From Nocardia pseudobrasiliensis NBRC 108224 (GTDB taxonomy: Bacteria; Actinomycetota; Actinomycetes; Mycobacteriales; Mycobacteriaceae): a DNA stretch of 64,000 nt. The stretch's first letter is position 1; each line of letters opens with the position of its first letter. The notes beneath the pieces are model-generated. The model did no database searches. It was not told the origin of the DNA and worked only from the letters and a program-made list of their open reading frames with translations. Below, one piece after another: positions 34,506 to 43,725 of this stretch. The DNA is taken from assembly GCF_001613105.1 (NCBI RefSeq), contig NZ_BDBS01000009.1, positions 238,013 to 302,012 of the forward strand. Reading direction: 5' to 3'. The translations under genes were made by a program, and so were the position numbers.

Positions 34506-37500
34506 CTACTGCCAGTTCGTATTGATATGCCCCGGATTCCACAGTCCCGTATGGGTTTCCTTGGTTACCGTCGGAACCGCTGGGGTCGCGTCGGCGTCGA
34601 TCGGGGTGAGGCGTTGTAGCTCGCCCCAGTCCTCGTACAGGGCGTGGTTCAGGTAGGTGGCGAGGGTTTGCGAGTGCAGGAGTTGTTGGCTCCAGCCGAG
34701 GGGGCCGCCGCCGTCGTGGCTTTCCCACAGGTTGGTGTCGTGGGCGCCGCCGCGGTCGGGCAGGATGCGCCAGGCGGGGGTTTGGGCGATGCCGTCCTTG
34801 TGGTCGTAGGGGCGTTGGCACGGGAATTGCAGGCCCACGGCCCAGTCCAGTAGGACGGGGCTGCGCGAGCCGAGCAGTTCGTTGATCGTCTGCGTGCGTG
34901 GGACGCGCGGCGGGGTCAGAGCCAGCCACTGGCCGGGGTCCAGGCTGCGCGCACCGGCCACGATGCGAATCACATCGGCCTGAGCGGGAATCTGGTCCAG
35001 CGGCACCCGCAGGTTGCGCCACGACGGCGCGGGACCGATATCGATCGGGACGACCCGGCCCATCGGCTGCGCCGAGGTCGCGGAATCGGCGGTGCCGTAT
35101 TCGATTTCAACCGACTGACCGGGGCTGACGACGCCGTCCTTGTCCATGGAGCGAATGCGCCCGGCCGCCGCGATCGCGATGAGACCCTCGCGATTGCCGC
35201 CCTCGGGCAGGCGATACCAGCCGGTGGTCAGATCCGCGTTACCCGGATGTCCGGCCGTGCCCAGTTCGGGCGTCGTCGCCGAATCCAGGCCGAACGGCAG
35301 TGGCGCGCCGCCGGTTTCGGTACCGCTGTCGCCGCCGGGCTTGTTGTTGAACGCATTGGCGATACTGCTGCCGTTGCTCGGCTCACCGTCGGGAGTCAGA
35401 TCCCCGATACCGCCGCGCACGAAGCCGTCGGCCTGCGCGCCGAAGGTGGTGAACGCGTCGCCGGTCAGCGGCGTCAGCATCGAGGCGTTGGGATCGGTTT
35501 CGACCAGCACCTCATTGGCCAGCCCGCATGGTTTGCCCAGTACCGCATTGATATTCGACTTCGCCAGCGAGAACGCCGGATACTGCGCGACCGCGCCCTT
35601 GGCGAACGAGGCGACCTCGAACAGCACCATCAGCGCCGCGGCCACCGTCAGCGGCGGAATCGCGGCCAGTCGCCAGGCGCGCGGCGAGATCCGGTGCGGC
35701 GTACCGGGTTCCGGTGCGCGCACATGCCACCAACCGGCCAGCAGCAACAGCACCAGCGCGGCGGCCAGGAACACCAGATAGAACCCGTGGCCGTGAATCG
35801 AGGGCGCCTTGTCGTTCCACGGAATCCCGAAACTCGAGATCCACCACCACTCGTTGACACTGGTGAAGATCTGCGCGAGCGCCAGGCAGATCACCGCCGC
35901 GAACAGGGCCCGGTTACGCGGTGACCGCATCACCCGCGGCCCGACCGCCACCGCGGTCAGCACCGCCAGCGCACCCGCCAGCCCGGCGTAGATGCCGTTG
36001 TGATGGGTGAACTTGGTGGGCGTGATCGCCATGAAAAGCATGGCACCGAAGGTGATTCCGAGCAGCCGCTTGGCGGGCCCCGACGCGGTGAACGGAATCC
36101 GCCCGCCCTTGCGCAGCAGCACGAACACACACGCCAGCAGCCCGAGCCACATCGCCACCATGGCGAAGCGCCGCGCGATCGAACCGTCGGCGGTGGGCAT
36201 GAACAGCCACTGGTAGGCCAGATAGTCGTTGTACCAGGGGTCGGCCGGACCGACCGCGTGATGCACCCGGTTCATCTCGAACATCGCCGACAGCGGTTCG
36301 ACACCGAACATGCACACCAGCATGACCGTGCCCGCCGCGATCAGCGGCAGCACCAGCGCGCCGTATCCGCGCACCCAGCTCCACCACGAGATCTTCTGTC
36401 CGGCACCGGAATCGGCGAATTCACGGGCCCGCGCCATACCGCTGCGCACCGCCGTGCGCAGCCCGGCGATCAGCGGCGCGAGGCAGATGATGCCCGACGG
36501 CGCGGCGGTGAAGCTGAACGCGGCGATCACGATCGCGAACGCATAGGGCAGCAGCCGCCGCGTCGCGATGGACCGTTCGACGAAACACCAGGTGGTCAGC
36601 ACCGATACGGCGATCACCGGTTCCGGCCGCAGACCGTTGTTGTACGGCAGCCACACCGCGAGGAAGCCCAGCGCACCGGTCCACACCGCGATCCGGTCGT
36701 GGCGCACCGCCACACCCAGCCGCGGAATCACCTCGCGGCTGAGCACCAGCCAGGTCACCACACCGGCCAGCAGCGTCGGCAGCCGCACCCACGGACTCGC
36801 GGTGCTGATCTCGGCCATCCGGGCGATGATGTCGTAAGGCGGTGTGCCGACCGGATTTTCGGGCACGCCGAAGAAGCGGAAGTAGTTGGCCATATAGCCC
36901 GAGACCAGCGAGGCGCGCGCCATCCCGAACTGATAGCCGTCATCGGAGGTCGTGGAGCCGATGAAATGCCAGACCACCAGAGTGGCCAGCACCAGGCTGT
37001 CGACCAGGGAGAAGCTGCGCCAGCGCCGCGGAATCCAGCGCCGCACCCGCCGGCCGTCGAAGGCGTCGAGCCGATGCAGCGCCAACAGCGCGATCAGGGT
37101 GAACACCACCGCCAGCACGCTGGCCACCCGCTTGAGCACGGTCGGGGTCACCGAGAACCGGCTGTCGACCTGCGCGGTGACCACAGCGCCGTCCGCGGCG
37201 GTCAGATCGCTGAAGATGCCCACCAGTTGCGGTCGGTAATCGCCCTGCAGCGCAATCGGTTTCACACCGGGAGCGGTGGCGGTCGTACCGGCTGTCTCGG
37301 AGTGGACGGTGACCGCGCCGTCGCCCAGCTGATCGAGCGGCACGCTCAGCAGCGACTGATTGCGCAGCACCAGTTCGAGCCGCGCGGGCTTGTCGTCCTG
37401 TGCGGGGCGTACCCGCGCGACGAAACCGTAGTGCTCGAGGTCGGGCGCGCCGTCGGGCAGGGTCGAGGTCACGATCCCGCCGCGTTCGCTCAGCTGGGCG

Positions 37501-37769
37501 GTGGCACGGCCCGGAATCGTGGCGTCGAAACTCAACGGCGCGTAGGAGACCAGCGGCGCGGTGATACTGCGCGGCGAATCCTGTTGTGGCCAGGTCAGAG
37601 TCGTCTTGTTTACCTGTACCGGCAGCAGCGGCACGGCGACGGCGAACAACACGGCGAGCAGACCGGCGACGAAGGCGAGCGGCTGGGCCCAGCCGCCGCG
37701 GCGTCCGCCGGTCCCGGATAGCTCACCTGCCGCGGCTGCCGCATCGCCCCTCACCATCGTGTCTGTCAC
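34506..37769 (-). CDS. Emb-type arabinosyltransferase (GT53)
   Basis: A 1087-residue membrane glycosyltransferase that adds arabinose from decaprenyl-phosphoarabinose to cell-wall arabinan. The first helix follows MVRGDAA...WAQPLAFVAGLLAVL. The catalytic DDX motif is D276-D277 in STTSDDGYQFGMAR. The segment GYMANYFRFFG puts M293 at the place of the EmbB M306 ethambutol site. A WLPYNNGLRPEP block is conserved. The C-terminal carbohydrate-binding region runs from about residue 740 to the end (ending HTGLWNPGHINTNWQ). It could be EmbA, B or C type; only one copy is seen here. Confidence 0.9.
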   Translation of the reverse strand: MTDTMVRGDAAAAAGELSGTGGRRGGWAQPLAFVAGLLAVLFAVAVPLLPVQVNKTTLTWPQQDSPRSITAPLVSYAPLSFDATIPGRATAQLSERGGIVTSTLPDGAPDLEHYGFVARVRPAQDDKPARLELVLRNQSLLSVPLDQLGDGAVTVHSETAGTTATAPGVKPIALQGDYRPQLVGIFSDLTAADGAVVTAQVDSRFSVTPTVLKRVASVLAVVFTLIALLALHRLDAFDGRRVRRWIPRRWRSFSLVDSLVLATLVVWHFIGSTTSDDGYQFGMARASLVSGYMANYFRFFGVPENPVGTPPYDIIARMAEISTASPWVRLPTLLAGVVTWLVLSREVIPRLGVAVRHDRIAVWTGALGFLAVWLPYNNGLRPEPVIAVSVLTTWCFVERSIATRRLLPYAFAIVIAAFSFTAAPSGIICLAPLIAGLRTAVRSGMARAREFADSGAGQKISWWSWVRGYGALVLPLIAAGTVMLVCMFGVEPLSAMFEMNRVHHAVGPADPWYNDYLAYQWLFMPTADGSIARRFAMVAMWLGLLACVFVLLRKGGRIPFTASGPAKRLLGITFGAMLFMAITPTKFTHHNGIYAGLAGALAVLTAVAVGPRVMRSPRNRALFAAVICLALAQIFTSVNEWWWISSFGIPWNDKAPSIHGHGFYLVFLAAALVLLLLAGWWHVRAPEPGTPHRISPRAWRLAAIPPLTVAAALMVLFEVASFAKGAVAQYPAFSLAKSNINAVLGKPCGLANEVLVETDPNASMLTPLTGDAFTTFGAQADGFVRGGIGDLTPDGEPSNGSSIANAFNNKPGGDSGTETGGAPLPFGLDSATTPELGTAGHPGNADLTTGWYRLPEGGNREGLIAIAAAGRIRSMDKDGVVSPGQSVEIEYGTADSATSAQPMGRVVPIDIGPAPSWRNLRVPLDQIPAQADVIRIVAGARSLDPGQWLALTPPRVPRTQTINELLGSRSPVLLDWAVGLQFPCQRPYDHKDGIAQTPAWRILPDRGGAHDTNLWESHDGGGPLGWSQQLLHSQTLATYLNHALYEDWGELQRLTPIDADATPAVPTVTKETHTGLWNPGHINTNWQ

Positions 37770-37871
37770 GGAGGCAGATGCTAGCGGCAGGGCTTCGCAA
37801 CCTGTTAAGTCGTCCGACGATTCTCAGCGTCCACTTAACTTGGACCTTAACTACCAGGACCTACCGATAGC

Positions 37872-37907
37872 ATCGGCCGGTATCCGAGTTGTCGGATACC
37901 GGCCGAT
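37872..37907 (-). terminator. Perfect 16-bp hairpin after the MTB12-like lipoprotein gene
   Basis: Arms 37872-37887 and 37892-37907 with loop GTTG, 13 bases after the minus-strand stop. It probably ends the lipoprotein transcript before the arabinosyltransferase promoter region (37770-37871). Confidence 0.8.
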
Positions 37908-37920
37908 ACGCGAGCGCGAT

Positions 37921-38430
37921 CTAGGTGCAGGCGGGCGAGGTCTGGCCGAGGTTCTGCAGACCCGCGCAGGCCCAACTCTTCTGCAGCTTCCACTTGCCGT
38001 CCTGCGCGATGAACGGCACATCGGCCTCGGTGGGGGCGGCGCCGTTGATGGAGAAGTTGACCTTCGCGGTCAGCTGATCGAGCAGCGCGGAGACGCTCGT
38101 GACCTCGATCTTGGCGTTGTTCTGCTGGTACGCGGTGACCAGCTTCTTGATCATCTCCGGATCCTTCTGCAGCGCGGCCTCGCCGTCCTCGAGGTACTGG
38201 ACCTTCTGGGTGTCGGGCACATTCGGATCCAGCGTCTGCTGCAGTTCGGTGTTCAGCTCCGCGACCGACGGGGTCGGCGGCAGGTTGGCGGCCGAGGTGG
38301 CGACCGCGCTGGTCGTCGTCTTGGCGGGCTTGGTGTCCTTCTTGTCGCCGCTACCGCACGCCGACATCCCGAGCGCCGCCACTACGGCCAGGGAGGCGAC
38401 CGCGATGCGTCCTGTGGTCTGAAGCTTCAA
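37921..38430 (-). CDS. Lipoprotein with MTB12/CFP-2-like domain
   Basis: A 169-residue lipoprotein: basic start, hydrophobic core, lipobox GMSAC with C25. After a low-complexity linker (KKDTKPAKTTTS) the domain PPTPSVAELNTELQQTLDPNVPDTQKVQYLEDG resembles mycobacterial low-molecular-weight antigen MTB12, followed by VTSVSALLDQLTAKVNFSING and a WKLQKSWACAGL end. Mycobacterial MTB12 is a major secreted antigen; the function is unknown. A cysteine pair near the C-terminus may be oxidised. Confidence 0.82.
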   Translation of the reverse strand: MKLQTTGRIAVASLAVVAALGMSACGSGDKKDTKPAKTTTSAVATSAANLPPTPSVAELNTELQQTLDPNVPDTQKVQYLEDGEAALQKDPEMIKKLVTAYQQNNAKIEVTSVSALLDQLTAKVNFSINGAAPTEADVPFIAQDGKWKLQKSWACAGLQNLGQTSPACT

Positions 38431-38531
38431 TGCTCGTCCTTTGCGTTCGAGTTGGTCTGGTTCCGTTCACGTGACAGCTTCCACCCGGAACGGCAGCGCT
38501 GCACGAGTGGCCTCACGCTACCCGCAGAAAT

Positions 38532-39953
38532 TCAACGAAGACTAAGGAGCGGGTCGGCCGGGGCGAGATCGACATCGTCGGCGGCAAAGGTATACGCCGG
38601 ACCCGGCCCTGTCGAGCGTGTCTCGAACCGAATTGTCACGCGTCCGTGCCCGCTGCCCTGCACCCAGCCGTGGCCGTACTCGCGGTGGGCGACATCGCGG
38701 CCCGGATACCAGAATTCGGTGGTGTAGGAGCGGGTCGCGGGCGGCACCGCCGGACCCGGGCCGGGCTCGACGGGCTGGGCGATCGCCAAAGTCGGTTCGG
38801 GAGCGACGAATTCGTCGAGCGCGTCGAGCGCGCCCGGACTGCGCTCGGCCGGGCCGGGTGCGCGCCGCGCCGCGAGATCCTGATCCAGCTCCGGGAACAG
38901 TGATTCCTGACGCACCGTGGACAATCCGCCGAAACCCACCCCGACCAGTCGAATCGGACCGAGCTGAGCGGGATCGATGGCCGAGCGCAGCGCGGCGGCC
39001 GTGAGGGTGGCCGGATTCTCGGTGGCATAGGGCAGCGTGAACGACCGCGTCACGATGCTCATATCGGTCTTCTTCAATTTCAGCACCACCGTGCGGGCCG
39101 CGCGCCCGTCGTTGGTGAGCCGCCGATGCGCGTGCGCGGCCATCTCCTCGATGGCCGAGCGCAACTGGGTGAGGTTGAGAATGTCTCTCTCATAGGTGGT
39201 TTCGGCGCTGATCTGTTTGGCCTCGGCGCGTTCGGCCACCGGGCGGTCGTCGATACCGCGGGCCAGCCGGTGCAGGGCCGCGCCCACGCTGCCGCCCAGC
39301 AGCGACACCGCCTCCTGTTCGGGCAGCGCGGCGAACGCGCCGACGGTTTCGATGCCCACCGAGCGCAGCCGCCCCTCGGCTACCGGCCCGATCCCCCACA
39401 GCTTGCGCACCGGCAGCGTGGCCAGCAGCCGCTGCTGGTCGGCCGGTGAAATCGCCCGCACCCCATCGGGTTTGGCCAGGCCCGAGGCGATCTTGGCCAA
39501 CTGCTTACCGGTGCCCGCCCCGACCGAGGCCACCAGTCCGGTGCGCTCGCGCACCAGCGCCCGCAGCCCCTCGCAGAATTCGAGCACCTCGCCCACGCTC
39601 GCCCCGACCAGTTCGGCCGGTTCGCCGAACGCCTCGTCGAACGACAGCGTCTCTAGTACCGGGATGCGTGAGCGCAGCGTCTCGAACACCTGCCCGCTGA
39701 CCTCGCCGTAGACCACCCCGCGCGGCGGCACGACGACCGCGGTGACCCCCACCAGCCGCCGCGCCATATGCATCGGCATGGCCGACCGCGCCCCGAACAC
39801 CCGCGATTCGTAACTGGCCCCCGCGACCACGCCGCGCCCGCCCGTCCCGCCGACCAGCACCGGACGTCCGCGCAGCGTCGGCCTGGTCAACTGCTCGACC
39901 GAGGCGAAGAACGCGTCCATATCGATGTGCAGCACCCAACGCCGGGCGGTCAC
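38532..39953 (-). CDS. dinX: Y-family DNA polymerase IV, DinX type
   Basis: A 473-residue translesion polymerase. The catalytic carboxylates lie in [29 protein letters not shown] and [12 protein letters not shown], the form seen in mycobacterial DinX, and the little-finger domain begins near [12 protein letters not shown]. The C-terminal 70 residues ([23 protein letters not shown]) match the DinX extension. The GTG at 39953 gives the mycobacterial-like N-terminus; an ATG at 40127 would add 58 unconserved residues. The family lacks a clear SOS box and none is seen here. Confidence 0.92.
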   Translation of the reverse strand: MTARRWVLHIDMDAFFASVEQLTRPTLRGRPVLVGGTGGRGVVAGASYESRVFGARSAMPMHMARRLVGVTAVVVPPRGVVYGEVSGQVFETLRSRIPVLETLSFDEAFGEPAELVGASVGEVLEFCEGLRALVRERTGLVASVGAGTGKQLAKIASGLAKPDGVRAISPADQQRLLATLPVRKLWGIGPVAEGRLRSVGIETVGAFAALPEQEAVSLLGGSVGAALHRLARGIDDRPVAERAEAKQISAETTYERDILNLTQLRSAIEEMAAHAHRRLTNDGRAARTVVLKLKKTDMSIVTRSFTLPYATENPATLTAAALRSAIDPAQLGPIRLVGVGFGGLSTVRQESLFPELDQDLAARRAPGPAERSPGALDALDEFVAPEPTLAIAQPVEPGPGPAVPPATRSYTTEFWYPGRDVAHREYGHGWVQGSGHGRVTIRFETRSTGPGPAYTFAADDVDLAPADPLLSLR

Positions 39954-40189
39954 TGTGAGGTCGCGAACCCCGACGATCCCATCGGGGCTAATAGCTACGG
40001 AATTGCTGTTGAATTCCTGGGGATCCGAACCCGCCCCGGACCGACTCGTACTACCCTGTCCTACCGCGCCAAATGCCTGCTGACCAGGCCAAAACCGTGG
40101 CGTAGCCGAGGCGGGTTCGCGGTTCATGTCCCGAAATCTACGCTCGCCTACCGACAGATCCGCTCGGAAGAGTATGTGATGATCGGTCC

Positions 40190-41089
40190 ATGACTATCCG
40201 CAAGGCCGTGATCCCCGCCGCAGGCATCGGTTCTCGCTTGCTGCCGCTGACCAAGGCCATCCCCAAGGAGATGCTGCCGGTCGGCGACAAGCCGGTCATC
40301 GAGCACACCGTGCGGGAGCTGGTGGCCTCGGGTATCACCGACATCACGATCGTGGTCAGCGCCGGTAAGTCCCTGATCCAGGACCACTTCCGGCCCAATC
40401 CTGCCCTGGTGGCGCAATTGCGCTCCGACGGCAAGACCGCCTACGCCGACGCCGTGGAGGAGGTCGGTGAGCTGGGCCGCCTGGGCCACATCACCTACCT
40501 GGACCAGCACGGCCCCTACGGCAACGGCACGCCGGTGCTCAACGCCGCCCGCAACCTGGGCGACGAGCCGATGCTGGTGCTGTGGCCCGACGATGTGTTC
40601 GTCGCCGAGATCCCGCGCGCCCAGCAGCTCATCGACGCCTACAACAAGACCAAGGCCCCGGTGCTGGCGCTGATGCCCATGGACCCCGCCGACTCCAAGC
40701 GCTACGGCGTGCCGGTCGTGCGCGAAACCCTCGAGGACGGGCTGCTGCGCATCGGCGGCCTGCGCGAGAAGCCGAAGCCGGAGGACGCCCCGTCGGCCTA
40801 TGCCGCTATCGGCGGCTACGTGGTCACCCCGGGCATCGTCGAGGAGCTGCGCAAGCAGGTGGCCGACTGGTACACCCACCGCACCGGTGAGGTCTATCTG
40901 ACCGATGCCATCAATATCTTCGCCGACTCGAATGCCGTGTACGGACAGGTGATTCGTGGCCGCTGGTACGACACGGGCAATCCGGCCGACTACCTGACCG
41001 CCCAGTTCGCCTCGGCGCTGGCGCATCCGGAGTACGGCCCGCTGCTGCGCCAGATGGTGGCCGGTCAGCAGTCGTCGGGCGCGTTGTAA
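40190..41089 (+). CDS. galU: UTP-glucose-1-phosphate uridylyltransferase
   Basis: Makes UDP-glucose from UTP and glucose-1-phosphate for trehalose, glycogen and envelope sugars. It is 299 residues. The nucleotide loop is [23 protein letters not shown], the substrate region has [14 protein letters not shown], and [15 protein letters not shown] lies at the end. Its start is divergent from dinX, with a 236-bp spacer if dinX begins at 39953. The 3' end overlaps the end of the convergent marR gene by 25 bases. Confidence 0.95.
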   Translation: MTIRKAVIPAAGIGSRLLPLTKAIPKEMLPVGDKPVIEHTVRELVASGITDITIVVSAGKSLIQDHFRPNPALVAQLRSDGKTAYADAVEEVGELGRLGHITYLDQHGPYGNGTPVLNAARNLGDEPMLVLWPDDVFVAEIPRAQQLIDAYNKTKAPVLALMPMDPADSKRYGVPVVRETLEDGLLRIGGLREKPKPEDAPSAYAAIGGYVVTPGIVEELRKQVADWYTHRTGEVYLTDAINIFADSNAVYGQVIRGRWYDTGNPADYLTAQFASALAHPEYGPLLRQMVAGQQSSGAL

Positions 41090-41499
41090 CGCTCCAGATA
41101 CGTTGCGAGCCGGGCGATATCGCGATCGTCCCAGTCGCGGAAGCGTTCGGTGAACGCCCGTCGGCGCGCCCGCTCGGCCGCACGCGCCACCGTCTTACCG
41201 TCGGCGGTGGCGCGCAGGATGTGATTGCGACGGTTGGCCGGATCGACCTCGCGGGTCAGATAGCCGTCGCGCTCCAACGCCGCGACCTGGCGGCTGACCG
41301 TGGACTTGTCGAGGAGGAAGTGCTCGGCCAGTTCCGTCGCCAGGCAGCCGTCTCGATCGATGACCAGATCGAGGATGCTCACCGCGACCAATGACAGCTC
41401 CGGATGCAGTTCGGCCGCGCGACCTCGGGCGCGCCGGGCGAATGCGGTCAGTTCCCGCTGGATTCTCTGGATCGCCGCGTCGCGAGCCGTGGGGGTCAT
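41065..41499 (-). CDS. MarR-family transcriptional regulator
   Basis: A 144-residue winged-helix regulator: TAFARRARGRAAELHPELS, then LATELAEHFLLDKSTVSRQVAALERDGYLTREVDPANRRNHILRATADGK, the classic MarR recognition helix and wing. The ATG at 41499 gives the usual N-terminus. It is divergent from a membrane protein gene, with three GTTG-N7-CAAC palindromes between the starts, so it very probably represses itself and that gene in response to a small molecule. Confidence 0.92.
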   Translation of the reverse strand: MTPTARDAAIQRIQRELTAFARRARGRAAELHPELSLVAVSILDLVIDRDGCLATELAEHFLLDKSTVSRQVAALERDGYLTREVDPANRRNHILRATADGKTVARAAERARRRAFTERFRDWDDRDIARLATYLERYNAPDDC

Positions 41500-41500
41500 A

Positions 41501-41559
41501 GTTGCATAGTACAACGATAAAGTTGTAGAGTACAACGATTAATAGTTGTATTTACCAAC
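41501..41559. promoter_or_regulatory. Three 15-bp palindromes, candidate MarR operators
   Basis: GTTG-N7-CAAC palindromes at 41501-41515, 41522-41536 (GTTGTA-GAG-TACAAC, the best) and 41545-41559, spaced 21 and 23 bp, about two helical turns. They cover the spacer between the regulator ATG (41499) and the membrane protein ATG (41576), whose Shine-Dalgarno GGAG follows. A dimer binding each site on one face of the helix is likely. Confidence 0.72.
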
Positions 41560-41575
41560 CTTTGGAGCGGAACGT

Positions 41576-42643
41576 ATGGCCTCCCACCAGCTCCGGCACG
41601 TCGCCGGGCATCTGCTGACCCCGCTGCTGATGTGCGTCGGCATGGCGCTGGCCTATTTGGGCGCGTTCCACCATCCCGAGCCCAATCATCTGAAGGTCGC
41701 GGTCATCGGCGATACCGCACAGGTGAAGGTGCTCGCGCAGACCATGAAGGACACCGCGGGCGACGCGCTCGAGGTCGTGACGCTGCCCGATCGCGACGCC
41801 GCGATCGCACAGCTGCGCGACCGCGATCTGGCGGGGGCGTACGTCCCCGATGCGCAGCATCCGGAACTGCTTGTGGCCAAGGCGAATTCGGATACCACGG
41901 CGATGGCCGTACAGGCGGTGTTCGGACGGGTGACCGCCACGCAGGACGTGCCGCTGCGCACCACCGACATCACCACGCTGCCCGCGGGCGATCCGACCGG
42001 TCAGGGCCTGTTCTTCCTGCTGGTGGCGCTGAGTATCGGCTCCTACGGCAGCGTGGCGGCCATCGGCGCGGCCGGAGCCGGGCTGAGCGCCACGCTGCGG
42101 GCGCTGTGCGGGCTGGTGACCGCACTGCTGGTGAGCATTATCGGAATCGTCATGGCCGGACCGGTTTTCGGCGTCGTCGACCACGACTACGCGCAGATCT
42201 GGGCGATGGGCTGGCTGTATTCGGCGGGCATCCTGCTGATCGGCATCGGCGCGCACACCTTCCTGGGGCGTTGGACGACGCTGACGATGATGGTGCTGTT
42301 CGTGATGCTGAACTTCACCACCTCCGGCGGCATCTACCGCCCCGAACTGCAGAACGGGTTCTTCGGTGCGCTGCACGGCTTCTGGAACGGCGCGGGCTTC
42401 GTCGAGGGCGCGCGCAGCCTGCTGTATTTCGACGGCGCGGCCGGATTCGGCTGGCGTATCACCAGTCTGGGCCTGTGGTTCGCGGCCGGACTGGCGCTCG
42501 TCCTGATCGCCGGATCGACCGAGCGTCGCCGCGCCGCGACGACGCTCCCCGCGGCGCACGGCCGGCATGCGGTCGAACCGACGCCCGAGCCGGTGCGCCA
42601 CGAGGACGCCGAGGAGGAGATGGAAGAGGTGGTCGGCGTCTGA
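41576..42643 (+). CDS. ABC-2/YhgE-like membrane protein
   Basis: A 355-residue protein. An N-terminal membrane helix (LLTPLLMCVGMALAYLGAF) is followed by an extracytoplasmic part of about 110 residues (LKVAVIGDTAQVKVLAQTMKDTAG...), then at least five membrane helices and a cytosolic acidic tail (HEDAEEEMEEVVGV). This layout is that of DUF3533/YhgE/Pip-like and ABC-2 permease-like exporters. Control by the divergent MarR regulator suggests export of a toxic compound. It has no ATPase partner here. Confidence 0.75.
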   Translation: MASHQLRHVAGHLLTPLLMCVGMALAYLGAFHHPEPNHLKVAVIGDTAQVKVLAQTMKDTAGDALEVVTLPDRDAAIAQLRDRDLAGAYVPDAQHPELLVAKANSDTTAMAVQAVFGRVTATQDVPLRTTDITTLPAGDPTGQGLFFLLVALSIGSYGSVAAIGAAGAGLSATLRALCGLVTALLVSIIGIVMAGPVFGVVDHDYAQIWAMGWLYSAGILLIGIGAHTFLGRWTTLTMMVLFVMLNFTTSGGIYRPELQNGFFGALHGFWNGAGFVEGARSLLYFDGAAGFGWRITSLGLWFAAGLALVLIAGSTERRRAATTLPAAHGRHAVEPTPEPVRHEDAEEEMEEVVGV

Positions 42644-43177
42644 CTAGAAGAACCGGCGGATCGCGTAGATGTGGAAGGCGCTCAGCGGGGTCAGCACCAC
42701 GCCGATGCCATCGGAGTGGGCGTTGAGCAGCATGCCGCCGCCCGCGTAGATGCCCTCGTGGGAACCGTCCGGATTCACCACGACCACATCGCCGGGCATG
42801 AGCGCGAAGAACGGCACCGCGCTCCCGGCCCGGGCCTGCTGCCAGGTGGTGCGGGGCAGCATGATGCCGACCTGGCGAAATGCCCACTGCACCAGGCCGG
42901 AACAGTCGAATGCCAGCGGGCCCACCGCGCCCCAGGCATAGGGTTTGCCGATCTGGGACAGGGCTATCTGCAATGCGCCCATCGCCCGCGGACTGGCCGC
43001 CGGAATATTGGCCAGGCCGTCGGCGCTGAGCGAGGCCGACCCGGTCCCCGAGCCGGAGCTACTGCCGCTGACGAAGCCGACATCGGCCGCCGCCGGTGCG
43101 GCACAGATCGAGACGATCAGAATTGCCATCAATCCGGTCCGTAGGGACCGGTTATGTCCGCCGTGCAGTGTTGTCAC
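42644..43177 (-). CDS. NlpC/P60-family peptidoglycan hydrolase
   Basis: A 177-residue exported endopeptidase. A signal peptide ends near APAAA (residue 31), then a glycine-serine linker. The catalytic triad is C92 in FDCSGLVQWAF, H140 in PDGSHEGIYAGGG and H154 in LLNAHSDG. Members cleave the D-Glu-mDAP bond of peptidoglycan stems, as in mycobacterial RipD-like proteins. The stop abuts the convergent membrane protein stop with no spacer. Confidence 0.9.
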   Translation of the reverse strand: MTTLHGGHNRSLRTGLMAILIVSICAAPAAADVGFVSGSSSGSGTGSASLSADGLANIPAASPRAMGALQIALSQIGKPYAWGAVGPLAFDCSGLVQWAFRQVGIMLPRTTWQQARAGSAVPFFALMPGDVVVVNPDGSHEGIYAGGGMLLNAHSDGIGVVLTPLSAFHIYAIRRFF

Positions 43178-43725
43178 TGTGCGCTCGCCCTCCGGTCGCG
43201 ATGCACCACCGCGAGAGGCAGGCCCGGCTACCGCGAAACACCTCCGGACGCGCCTGGTGGTGCGGTTGTCTCAGCTGGGTCGATCGGTACAACAAAGCTC
43301 AACTAGACAGTGATAGTTGCTGAGCATAACTCCGAACGGAGACGAGTGCGGCAAAATTCATATTCGGAAAAATAAGTCGCCGGGCCGCCCGGTCCTCAAC
43401 TAGGGCCCGGGGCCGGTCCTCAACTAGGCCGGCCGAAGGGAGGGCTCGCCGTGCTCGGCGGATACGACCAGGTGGCGTCACTGTTGGGGTGTCGCACCCG
43501 CCGAGCATCGGCTTCGCATTCCCGAGATCGGTGAGCTCGGGAAGCTCGAGACAGCGGCCGGACTCCCCCTCACGAAGTGGGCCCAGTCACTGTCATGTGG
43601 ATAACAGTACCACTATTTTGCCGTTGGACAACGGCACGATGAACAACGGTCCGATATTTTGCCGCCGCTCGGCGAGAACGCCCAGGTGGCGTCACAGAAA
43701 GCGGGCATACTCGCCGAGCCGCGAC
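43178..43725. other. Intergenic region without a recognisable gene
   Basis: About 550 bp between the NlpC/P60 start and the putB stop. It holds a tandem GGTCCTCAACTAGG pair near 43391-43428 and a 29-bp imperfect direct repeat (about 25 matches) beginning near 43453 and 43667, each ending in CCAGGTGGCGTCAC. It also has two TATTTTGCCG segments and a 10-bp inverted repeat (43667-43676 and 43710-43719) that could terminate the proline operon. It is less GC rich than its surroundings. Confidence 0.55.

Noticed and set aside
39954..40127. N-terminal extension of DinX from an ATG at 40127
   Set aside because: The extra 58 residues are low-complexity and absent from the mycobacterial protein as I recall it, and the region is better explained as the dinX/galU promoter spacer.
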